A stretch of 15,664 nucleotides of DNA. It comes from Candidatus Neoanaerotignum tabaqchaliae (GTDB lineage: Bacteria > Bacillota > Clostridia > Lachnospirales > Anaerotignaceae). The DNA is taken from the NCBI GenBank assembly GCA_904420235.1, contig CAJFUS010000077.1, positions 1 through 15,664 of the forward strand. Direction: 5' to 3'. The translations under genes and the position numbers were made by a program. The notes beneath the pieces are model-generated. The model was not told the DNA's origin, did no database searches, and saw only the letters and a list, made by a program, of their open reading frames with translations. Positions 1 through 5,717 of the stretch are shown here, in pieces. Numbering within the stretch: the stretch's first letter is position 1; each line of letters opens with the position of its first letter.

Positions 1-576
1 AAAGGAACTGTCTTCCATGCTGCTGTAAAGCATGTCAAGAGATGTTTCAGATGAGATGTAGCCCTCGCTCATGTATTTAATAAATTGCTTGTATATAATT
101 CCTATGTCGTGGGCCTTCATAAACATTACTGATGACGTTTCATTTTCAAAAGACATGCTTAAGTTTTCAGGAGAAACTCCGTATTTAAACAGCTCTGTTA
201 TTGTGGCGCAAACCTGCTCGGTAAAACTGAAACGGCCGGCGCAGTTTTGGAAATATAGGAACTTATCCATATTTTCAGATATTATTTTTCTTATAACAAG
301 GGTTTTTCCAGTGTCGCTTAAGGGTGTTTTATTAAGGCCGCCATTTAATGAAAGTATGTTATAGCAAAGCCTGCTAAAACTTAAAACCTGAGCGCGCATT
401 ATTACCCCATTTTCAGTAAGCCCTATAAGGTCCTTTTCGGCCTGAAGGGTATACTGCTCGGGAACTATATAAAAAAGTTTTTCGTTTGAGCTTTTTAACT
501 GCCTTTGAGCTATTTCCCTAAGGCAAAAGTGCGTTTTTCCGCTTCCGGCGCGGCCGACTATAAACATTAAACCCAT
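1..576 (-). CDS. addB: AddB, ATP-dependent helicase/nuclease subunit B, N-terminal part (runs off the left edge)
   Basis: The reverse strand is open for 192 codons from an ATG at 574-576 to the window edge, so the 3' part is missing. The start is fixed by GGGAGG seven bases upstream. Residues 8-15 (GRAGSGKT) are a P-loop. Residues 38-47 (IVPEQYTLQA region) and 60-70 (MRAQVLSFSRL) match the conserved early motifs of AddB/RexB proteins. AddB pairs with AddA as the helicase-nuclease that processes double-strand breaks for recombination in Gram-positive bacteria. The nuclease domain and iron-sulfur cysteines of AddB lie C-terminally and cannot be seen here. addA would be expected directly downstream, to the left of the window. 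No frameshift is seen in the visible part. Confidence 0.9.
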   Translation of the reverse strand, partial: MGLMFIVGRAGSGKTHFCLREIAQRQLKSSNEKLFYIVPEQYTLQAEKDLIGLTENGVIMRAQVLSFSRLCYNILSLNGGLNKTPLSDTGKTLVIRKIISENMDKFLYFQNCAGRFSFTEQVCATITELFKYGVSPENLSMSFENETSSVMFMKAHDIGIIYKQFIKYMSEGYISSETSLDMLYSSMEDSSF

Positions 577-605
577 TTCAATACCTCCCTTTGCTGTTGA
601 TATTA

Positions 606-634
606 ATAATATTAAAAAAAAATGTCCTTTGCAA
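606..634 (-). promoter_or_regulatory. Probable sigma-A promoter of addB
   Basis: On the reverse strand TTGCAA (629-634) is followed after 17 bases by TATTAT (606-611). The predicted start lies near 599, giving a short leader with the ribosome site before the ATG at 576. It is a motif match only. Confidence 0.5.
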
Positions 635-700
635 TATCTTAGTCATAAAACCGAAGTTAATTAAATAAGATACAATATAAATATTTTTGGAGGAAGGATT

Positions 701-1117
701 ATGGGCGCTAACAGGTTTATGGTTCTAAAATTCAGGGATATTATAAAAACGGCGCTTTTTGCCGTTATAGGAGCGGCCATTATAGCGGGGGTTTTATATT
801 TTATATTGTCGGGTAGGTCCGAAAACAATCAGGTTTATAACCCCGGTACATACTCATCAGATATAGTTCTTGATAACGGCAAAGTGACGGTTGAGGTTAC
901 GGTGTCTAAAACAAAAATAAAATCGGTTGAGCTTAAAGAAAGCACTGAGGAAATACCAGTGTTTTATCCACTTTTTGAAAGCGCGGCCGACAATATTGGA
1001 AACTATGTTGTTAAAGAACAGGAATTAAGTTATGTTCCAGACGAATACAGCTCAGTAACTTCAGGCCTTGTATTGGACGCCGTTGAAAGAAGCCTTGAGC
1101 AGGCAAAAGTAAATTGA
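701..1117 (+). CDS. Membrane-anchored FMN-binding-domain-like protein
   Basis: This 138-residue protein starts at an ATG preceded by GGAGGAAGG (689-697). Residues about 12-38 form one hydrophobic segment, so the rest is probably outside the cell, anchored at its N-terminus. The body reads YNPGTYSSDIVL (46-57), then a VTVEVTVSKTKIKSVEL strand region (62-78), a YPLF turn (89-92) and SSVTSGLVLDAVERSLEQA (117-135). This layout matches small FMN_bind-like domains. The usual covalent flavin site SGAT(S/T) is not present: the aligned stretch is YSSVTS, with Ser where the flavin-carrying Thr would be. Flavin binding is therefore uncertain and the substrate is unknown. The gene stands alone, divergent from addB, and ends in a hairpin terminator. 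A possible -10 (TACAAT, 671-676) lies upstream without a clear -35. Confidence 0.65.
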   Translation: MGANRFMVLKFRDIIKTALFAVIGAAIIAGVLYFILSGRSENNQVYNPGTYSSDIVLDNGKVTVEVTVSKTKIKSVELKESTEEIPVFYPLFESAADNIGNYVVKEQELSYVPDEYSSVTSGLVLDAVERSLEQAKVN

Positions 1118-1121
1118 AATG

Positions 1122-1160
1122 AAAATCGGAAAGCCATTTTTGCGGCCTTCCGATTTTTTT
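1122..1160. terminator. Rho-independent terminator between two convergent genes
   Basis: The arms 1122-1135 and 1144-1157 pair over 14 positions with one mismatch (AAAATCGGAAAGCC against GGCCTTCCGATTTT), with an 8-base loop. A run of seven T ends it on the plus strand. It serves the FMN-like gene and may also stop the minus-strand TfoX-like gene, whose stop codon is at 1164-1166. Confidence 0.8.
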
Positions 1161-1163
1161 GTT

Positions 1164-1430
1164 TTAAATTTTTGATTTTTTATGAGAATTGTAAAACTCT
1201 TTAAGCTCGGCCTTTTTTTCAGCGGCAATAAGGCTTTTTTTAATTCCCTCAACAGCGCCTTCAAGGGACATAAGTCTGTGTATACAAGCAGAACTGTCAA
1301 ACTTTTGTATTTTAAGCCATGCGTTTTTGGCCCCTTCCTGTTTCAATTCGCTGTATGTAAAAATTCCGGCCATATTAAGCTGCTTCTCTAATTCTTTTCC
1401 TATATTTGGAAGTAAGGCTAATTCACCCAT
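1164..1430 (-). CDS. TfoX C-terminal-domain protein (stand-alone)
   Basis: The predicted protein has 88 residues from the ATG at 1428-1430. Two in-frame GTG codons (1442 and 1439) lie just upstream, but GGTGA six bases before the ATG makes that the better start. It opens with LALLPNIGKELEKQLNMAGIFTYSEL, a helix-hairpin-helix-like unit, followed by GAKNAWLKIQ, HRLMSLEGAVEGI and KAELKEFY. These are the hallmarks of the TfoX_C family. In gamma-proteobacterial Sxy/TfoX this domain follows an N-terminal domain and the full protein activates competence genes. Here only the C-terminal domain is present, as is common in Firmicutes, and its role is unknown. It lies 23 bases behind the cupin gene in the same direction and is probably cotranscribed with it. 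Confidence 0.75.
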   Translation of the reverse strand: MGELALLPNIGKELEKQLNMAGIFTYSELKQEGAKNAWLKIQKFDSSACIHRLMSLEGAVEGIKKSLIAAEKKAELKEFYNSHKKSKI

Positions 1431-1453
1431 ATAATTCACCACGCTTTTATGAT

Positions 1454-1783
1454 TTATTGTTCAGGAACAACTGTAAAAAGAATAAGGTCGCTTTCGCCTG
1501 TGTTTATTATGCTGTGAGATGAAAGCTTTGGACAGTAATGGCATATGCCGTTTTTAAGCTCTTCCGTTTTGCCGTCGCATATAGCTTTACCAATACCGCT
1601 TAAAACAAAATCAATCTCGCTGCTTGTTTCATGTTTATGTTGTCCTATTGAGGCTTTAGGCGGTATTCGGCTAATCATTATTTTGTTTGATTTGTCCATA
1701 AATATTTTTGCCAAAACAGTTCCATCGCCACCGTTAAGAGAAGAAATAGACATTTCATCAAAATTATTAAAATCAATTAACAA
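1454..1783 (-). CDS. Small single-domain cupin protein
   Basis: A TTG at 1781-1783 is preferred as start because GAGGTGA sits five bases before it. An in-frame GTG at 1790-1792 would overlap that ribosome site. The product has 109 residues. The metal-binding cupin motif is visible: H49 and H51 in GQHKHE, E56, and H90 in the second motif (CPKLSSHSIINTGESDLILF). The family fold is a beta barrel that binds one metal ion. The sequence resembles small cupins of the form HYCPKGHSHSIIN, whose substrates are mostly unknown, so no enzyme activity is assigned. It is the first gene of a two-gene minus-strand operon with the TfoX_C-type gene and has a good promoter directly upstream. Confidence 0.8.
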   Translation of the reverse strand: MLIDFNNFDEMSISSLNGGDGTVLAKIFMDKSNKIMISRIPPKASIGQHKHETSSEIDFVLSGIGKAICDGKTEELKNGICHYCPKLSSHSIINTGESDLILFTVVPEQ

Positions 1784-1813
1784 TAAAATCACCTCGTAAA
1801 GATTGCTGCTATA

Positions 1814-1843
1814 ATTATACCATATATATGTTTTTGCTGTAAG
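1814..1843 (-). promoter_or_regulatory. Extended -10 promoter of the cupin/TfoX_C operon
   Basis: On the reverse strand TGGTATAAT is a perfect extended -10 (TATAAT at 1814-1819, TG at 1821-1822). CTTACA (1838-1843) is a four-of-six -35 match at 18-base spacing. The leader to the TTG start is about 25 bases. Confidence 0.65.
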
Positions 1844-2043
1844 CAGTTACAGATTTATGGTTTTTAAATATGAAAAAGCTGAGGGCTCCAAGGTTTTAAG
1901 TTAATAAAGTAATTGTTTAAAACAAATAGTATATTTTGCCATAGAAATGTTCACTTTTTGAAAAATTGAATGCGCAAAAGATAGGTTTATTTTTTTGATA
2001 CTATAAACCTGTTAACCTGTAATTAACTGTTATAGCTACGCCA

Positions 2044-2072
2044 TTGACATTAAATGAAAAAAAGGTTAAAAT
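2044..2072 (+). promoter_or_regulatory. Strong sigma-A promoter of tRNA-Arg
   Basis: TTGACA (2044-2049), a 17-base spacer and TAAAAT (2067-2072) are near consensus. The expected start near 2079 lies only a few bases before the mature tRNA end at 2083, as is usual for tRNA genes. Confidence 0.8.
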
Positions 2073-2082
2073 TAAGCGCAGG

Positions 2083-2155
2083 GCACCTTTAGCTCAGGGG
2101 ATAGAGCGTTCGGCTCCGGACCGAAAGGCCGCAGGTTCGAATCCTGTAAGGTGCA
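2083..2155 (+). tRNA. tRNA-Arg (anticodon CCG)
   Basis: The 73-base gene folds into a full cloverleaf. The acceptor arms are GCACCTT and AAGGTGC with discriminator A, the D stem is GCTC/GAGC, the anticodon stem is TTCGG/CCGAA around the loop CTCCGGA, and the T arm is GCAGG-TTCGAAT-CCTGT. The middle of the anticodon loop is CCG, which reads the Arg codon CGG. The CCA end is not encoded. It has its own promoter and is followed directly by a hairpin terminator. Confidence 0.95.
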
Positions 2156-2160
2156 TTTTC

Positions 2161-2190
2161 AGCCGCGCTATGTTCGCGGTTTTATTTTTT
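2161..2190 (+). terminator. Terminator behind tRNA-Arg
   Basis: CCGCG (2163-2167) and CGCGG (2175-2179) pair, extended by one wobble and one A-T pair, with a 7-base loop. The run TTTTATTTTTT follows. The ribosome site of the next gene (GGAGGTG, 2191-2197) starts at the end of the T run, so any readthrough from the tRNA promoter would supply that gene. Confidence 0.75.
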
Positions 2191-2203
2191 GGAGGTGTTT
2201 TAA

Positions 2204-2707
2204 TTGGGAAGCCGAGTATCATATGTTTTAAAAAATTTTATAGATTATGACCGCACAGATATAAAACGGATTAACCACGCTTTAAAGGTTTATGGTTTTG
2301 CAAAAGCCATAGCTTTTGGAGAGGATGTTGATGAAAGTGATATGGAGATACTTGAGGCTGCCGCTGTTGTTCACGACATAGGAATACACGAGAGCGAGCG
2401 TATTTACGGTTCCTGCGACGGGAAAAAACAGGAAGAACTTGGTCCGGCTGTTGCAGAGCCATTGCTTAAAAAAGCGGGATTTAACGAAAATGAAATTTCC
2501 AAAATATGCTATTTAATATCACACCACCATACATATAATATTAAAGACAATGTGCTGCTTAATATTCTTATAGAGGCGGATTTTATAGTTAATATTGATG
2601 AGGGTGATTTTCCCCAGGGAACCGACTATAAATTGATAAAAGAACGGAATTTTGTTACAAAAACGGGGAAATTATACATGGACAGGCTTATTCTGTCGGG
2701 CGAATAA
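2204..2707 (+). CDS. HD-domain phosphohydrolase-like protein
   Basis: The protein has 167 residues and starts with TTG at 2204, six bases after GGAGGTG. HD-superfamily metal ligands are visible in order: H25 (INHALKVYGFAKAIA), the HD pair H57-D58 (AAVVHDIGIH), the histidine cluster at 107-109 (SHHHTY) and D126 (LIEADFIVN). The family uses one or two metal ions to hydrolyse phosphoesters, often of nucleotides. The size fits a bare HD domain without a RelA or cyclic-nucleotide partner domain. The substrate cannot be told from the sequence. It sits between tRNA-Arg and murA, 69 bases before the latter. No terminator is seen in between, so both may share a transcript. Confidence 0.8.
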   Translation: MGSRVSYVLKNFIDYDRTDIKRINHALKVYGFAKAIAFGEDVDESDMEILEAAAVVHDIGIHESERIYGSCDGKKQEELGPAVAEPLLKKAGFNENEISKICYLISHHHTYNIKDNVLLNILIEADFIVNIDEGDFPQGTDYKLIKERNFVTKTGKLYMDRLILSGE

Positions 2708-2776
2708 CAGTTATTTCTTAATATATAAAAACAATTAAAAGGCATAATAACTTTAAGATAAAAAGGGGGAGTTATT

Positions 2777-4054
2777 ATGTCTTTATTTTTAGTAAAAAAA
2801 AGCGGTCCGCTTTTGGGTGAGGTTGATATAAGCGGTGCCAAAAATGCGGTTCTGCCAATATTATGTGCCTGTTTGCTTACAGACGAAAAGTGTGTTATAA
2901 ACGGTGTTCCACCTTTAAGCGATGTTTTTATACTTATTGAGATTTTAAAAAAAGCCGGAGCCAATGTGAGCTATGATGAGATTTTGGAACGAATTGAGAT
3001 AAAGGCTTCTGATGTTGGAGGAGATGTTTCAAACGAGCATGAGGCCGTTAAAATGCGGGCGTCTTTTCTTGTTATGGGTCCGCTTTTGGCAAGAAACGGA
3101 AGTGCCAAACTGCCTCTTCCAGGCGGGTGCCGAATAGGGAACCGTCCAATAGACCTTCATCTTAAGGGATTTGAGATACTTGGAGCCAAAATAAAGCAGG
3201 AGCATGGAACAGCGGAGGCCAAATGTCCAAAACTTTTAGGAGGATATATATATCTGGATTTTCCAAGTGTTGGAGCTACCGAAAATATAATAATGGCGGC
3301 GAGTTTATCTGAGGGAGAGACTGTTATAGAAAACGCGGCAGTGGAGCCAGAGGTTATAGACCTTGTTAATTTTCTTAACCAGATGGGAGCGTCGGTGTTT
3401 TGCGTGGGAAATGGAACAATAAAAGTTACTGGTGTTAAAAAACTTCATGGAGCGGTATATACGGTTATACCGGATAGAATAGAGGCAGGGACGTTTATGG
3501 CGGCCGCGGCCATAACAGGAGGAGATATAACGCTTAAAAACGCTGTTTATGAGCATATAAAGCCGGCGGCGGCAAAGCTTGCGGAATGTGGAATGGCCGT
3601 TGAGGAAACGGAAAACGGCATACATGTTTATCCTGTTGGCAAAAGGAAGGCTTTTAATATAAAAACAATGCCGTTTCCGGGGTTTCCTACTGATATGCAG
3701 GCTATATTCATGAGTGTTATGACGATTTCAAAGGGAACAAGCATAGTTACGGAAACTGTTTTTGAAAATCGGTTTTTGCAGGCGGACGAGCTTAAAAGAA
3801 TGGGAGCCGATATAAAGACAGAGGGACGTGTAGCTGTTGTTGAGGGAGTTAGAAAGCTTACAGGGGCAAAAGTTAACGCGCCGGATTTGAGAGCCGGAGC
3901 TGCCCTTATAGTTTCGGCCCTTGCAGCAGAAGGTCAAACCGAGATAGGCGAGATACAGCATATTGACAGAGGATACAGTCATATTGATGAAAAGCTTAGA
4001 CGGCTTGGGGCGCATATAAAAAGAATAGAGGAAGAAAAAGAGGGAAAAAAATAA
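2777..4054 (+). CDS. murA: UDP-N-acetylglucosamine 1-carboxyvinyltransferase (MurA)
   Basis: MurA adds enolpyruvate from PEP to UDP-GlcNAc in the cytoplasm, the first committed step of peptidoglycan synthesis. At 425 residues it has the usual full length. The catalytic lysine K22 lies in SGAKNA, the PEP- and fosfomycin-reactive cysteine C118 in PGGCRIGNRPIDLH, and D306, the likely general base, in GFPTDMQ. Cys at 118 (not Asp) predicts fosfomycin sensitivity at the target. The start ATG follows AGGGGGAG. Clostridia often carry two MurA paralogues, and which one this is cannot be settled here. A bidirectional terminator separates it from the convergent crotonase gene. Confidence 0.97.
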   Translation: MSLFLVKKSGPLLGEVDISGAKNAVLPILCACLLTDEKCVINGVPPLSDVFILIEILKKAGANVSYDEILERIEIKASDVGGDVSNEHEAVKMRASFLVMGPLLARNGSAKLPLPGGCRIGNRPIDLHLKGFEILGAKIKQEHGTAEAKCPKLLGGYIYLDFPSVGATENIIMAASLSEGETVIENAAVEPEVIDLVNFLNQMGASVFCVGNGTIKVTGVKKLHGAVYTVIPDRIEAGTFMAAAAITGGDITLKNAVYEHIKPAAAKLAECGMAVEETENGIHVYPVGKRKAFNIKTMPFPGFPTDMQAIFMSVMTISKGTSIVTETVFENRFLQADELKRMGADIKTEGRVAVVEGVRKLTGAKVNAPDLRAGAALIVSALAAEGQTEIGEIQHIDRGYSHIDEKLRRLGAHIKRIEEEKEGKK

Positions 4055-4081
4055 AGCGCCCCGCCAAAGCGGAGCGTTTTT
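4055..4081. terminator. Bidirectional terminator between murA and the crotonase gene
   Basis: The arms 4055-4064 and 4069-4078 pair with one C/A mismatch and a CAAA loop. Plus-strand transcripts end in TTTTTAT. The reverse strand reads CGCTTTATTTTTTT, a good T run for the minus-strand gene. Confidence 0.85.
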
Positions 4082-4094
4082 ATGTATAATGAAA

Positions 4095-4898
4095 TTATTT
4101 GCCTGTAAATTTAGCTTCTCTTTTCTCAATAAAGGCTGAAACACCCTCGTTTTTGTCCTGTGTTGAGAAAAGAAGTCCGTTGCAGTTTCTCTCAAGCTCA
4201 AGTCCGTCAACCATATCAAGGTCTTTGCCTTTGTTTATTGCTACTTTGCTCATGGCAATGGCAAGAGGAGCCTTTGTAAGTATTGTAGCCATCATTTCTT
4301 TAGCGGCTGGAAGAAGTTCCTCAGGCTCAACAACTTTATTTACAAGGCCGATTCTGTAAGCCTCATCAGCTTTAACCTGTCTTGCTGTAAATATAAGCTC
4401 TTTGGCTATTCCATAGCCAACAAGTCTTGGAAGCCTTTGTGTTCCGCCAAAGCAAGGCATAACGCCAAGGTTAACCTCAGGCTGTCCAAAAACTGCCTTT
4501 GTTGAGGCGATTCTTATGTCACAAGCCATAGCTATCTCGTTTCCGCCTCCAAGAGCGTATCCGTTAACGGCAGCAATAACAGGTTTCTCAAGGTCATCAA
4601 TAGCTTGGAAAGCATCCTGAGCAAGTTTTGAAGCTGCTCTTCCGCCCATTCCGTCAAGTTCAAGGAATCCGTTTATATCAGCGCCGGCAACAAAAAATTT
4701 CTCTCCAGGAGCAGTAACAATAACGCCTTTAACTGTGTCATCTTCAGCCATGCATTTAAAAACCTTCTCAATTTCAAGAAGCATTTCTGTGTTAAGAGCA
4801 TTGGCTTTTGGCCTGTTCATTGTTATTATAGCGGTGCCGTTTTCCTCCAATTCAATAATAAGGTTCTTGATTGAATCCTTAAGCTCAAGTAATTTCAT
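4095..4898 (-). CDS. Crotonase-family enoyl-CoA hydratase (3-hydroxybutyryl-CoA dehydratase type)
   Basis: The 267-residue protein starts at an ATG eight bases behind AGGAGGA. Crotonase motifs are intact: AGADI (71-75) for the oxyanion hole, GYALGGGNEIAMACD (113-127) carrying E121, and FGQPEVNLGV (137-146) carrying E141. E121 and E141 match the two catalytic glutamates (144 and 164) of rat crotonase, so the protein should hydrate enoyl-CoA or run the reverse reaction, as Crt does in butyrate formation. The usual PGFGGTQR reads PCFGGTQR here, with Cys149 for Gly. No butyrate-pathway genes (hbd, thl, bcd) are next to it. It is a single-gene unit with its own promoter, so the exact acyl substrate is open. 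Confidence 0.88.
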   Translation of the reverse strand: MKLLELKDSIKNLIIELEENGTAIITMNRPKANALNTEMLLEIEKVFKCMAEDDTVKGVIVTAPGEKFFVAGADINGFLELDGMGGRAASKLAQDAFQAIDDLEKPVIAAVNGYALGGGNEIAMACDIRIASTKAVFGQPEVNLGVMPCFGGTQRLPRLVGYGIAKELIFTARQVKADEAYRIGLVNKVVEPEELLPAAKEMMATILTKAPLAIAMSKVAINKGKDLDMVDGLELERNCNGLLFSTQDKNEGVSAFIEKREAKFTGK

Positions 4899-4953
4899 TT
4901 TGATTTTCCTCCTTTAAAGTTATGCACGTTACACACACTAACAGTACATTACA

Positions 4954-4982
4954 ATTATAAAACTATGTTAATAAAAAATCAA
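4954..4982 (-). promoter_or_regulatory. Promoter of the crotonase gene
   Basis: On the reverse strand TTGATT (4977-4982), 17 bases and a perfect TATAAT (4954-4959) lie about 50 bases before the ribosome site. Confidence 0.6.
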
Positions 4983-5031
4983 TAATACCGGAGTGATAAA
5001 TTGAATAAATTGCATTTAGGAGGTGGAGATT

Positions 5032-5196
5032 ATGGATTTTAAGTTAAAAAGCATCTGCTTGGCGGTTTTTTTATCTATATCGGTTTTAGCGTCTGGAATT
5101 ATTTATGGCGTTAATGAAAAGGGAGAAAATGTTTTTATGCCGCTTAATAACAGGGTTATAATTATAGACCCTGGGCATGGGGGCTGGGAGCCGTAA
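5032..5196 (+). pseudogene. Truncated CwlD-like N-acetylmuramoyl-L-alanine amidase (5' fragment)
   Basis: A strong ribosome site (AGGAGGTGG, 5018-5026) precedes an ATG that opens a reading frame of only 54 codons. Residues about 6-26 form a hydrophobic export signal or anchor. Residues 41-54 (RVIIIDPGHGGWEP) are the start of an Amidase_3 domain, with H49 the first zinc ligand. The frame then stops at TAA, where the family normally continues with a Gly-rich turn, the Glu ligand and some 150 further residues. None of these is found downstream in any frame. CwlD-type amidases cut peptidoglycan and are needed for spore cortex maturation. What remains cannot be active. The intact start and ribosome site suggest a recent break or a rearrangement junction close to position 5193. 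Confidence 0.75.
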
Positions 5197-5579
5197 TCGT
5201 AGACACCCAATTTATTTTAATTATTTTATAATTTTTTAAAAATACTAAATTTGATATTTGTTAAGATATTGTAAAATATTGAACATGATGTATATTATTT
5301 TCTATAAGATTTTTGAATCTAATGAAAATAAAAACTAAGTTAGTATAAAATATTTTATTTAATTTCAATTTTCAACCCAATTAAACCTTAAATATTTTGA
5401 ACAGAATAGTTTTTTAAATATTTATAGTTTAAATATATAACGCTTTACTTATATTTTACAAATTCAATGATTTTAATTATATATTGTGATATTGTAAAAT
5501 ATTTTAATGTGTAATTGTGAATTTATTTAATTATTTTACATTTATGTAAATTGCGCAAAGCAGAACTGAGAAAGTGTGT
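5197..5579. other. Very AT-rich non-coding stretch with degenerate repeats
   Basis: No coding region is seen on either strand, and stop codons are dense in all frames. GATATTGTAAAATATT occurs twice (5265-5280 and 5488-5503). A 21-22 base direct repeat related to AATTTATTTTAATTATTTTA lies at 5209-5230 and 5520-5540. ATATTTTACAA (5451-5461) is inverted relative to TTGTAAAATAT (5492-5502). A perfect 7-bp inverted repeat TTTACATTTATGTAAA lies at 5535-5550, followed by the palindrome TTGCGCAA (5551-5558). The composition differs sharply from the genes on both sides. It may be decayed insertion DNA, a long regulatory leader of pst, or both. Confidence 0.6.
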
Positions 5580-5634
5580 TTAACGTATATTTAACAATAA
5601 TATGATTACGGATTTTACTTTTGATTTTTATAAT
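5580..5634 (+). promoter_or_regulatory. PhoP box and promoter of the pst operon
   Basis: TTAACG (5580-5585) and TTAACA (5591-5596) are direct repeats with an 11-bp period, as in PhoP boxes of Bacillus. Weaker copies continue close to the same register (ATTACG at 5605-5610, TTTACT at 5614-5619). A perfect TATAAT lies at 5629-5634, placing the start near 5641 and the box at roughly -60 to -25. No good -35 is present, as expected for an activated promoter. Confidence 0.7.
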
Positions 5635-5717
5635 AGGAACTGTCAATCGGTTAAGAACCGGTTCAAAGAACAAAAAAGTTAATCAGTTGAAATTTTTAAA
5701 AAAGGAGATTAAAAGAA

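Noticed and set aside
1981..2012. Inverted repeat ATAGGTTTAT / ATAAACCTGT
   Set aside because: The T run lies in the loop and not after the stem, and no gene ends upstream on either strand, so it is not called a terminator.
2012..2028. TTAACC-TGTAA-TTAACT, an 11-bp repeat resembling a PhoP box before tRNA-Arg
   Set aside because: Both half-sites lack the final A of the consensus, only two copies exist, and the following promoter is already near consensus for constitutive tRNA transcription.
2044..2250. Plus-strand ORF of 68 codons
   Set aside because: It runs through the tRNA-Arg promoter, the tRNA and its terminator, so it is a chance frame.
5197..5300. Group II intron or insertion-sequence end at the amidase break
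   Set aside because: The sequence after the break does not begin with the GTGYG intron start. No inverted copy of TAATCGTAGACACCC is found in the window, and no transposase or reverse transcriptase frame is present.
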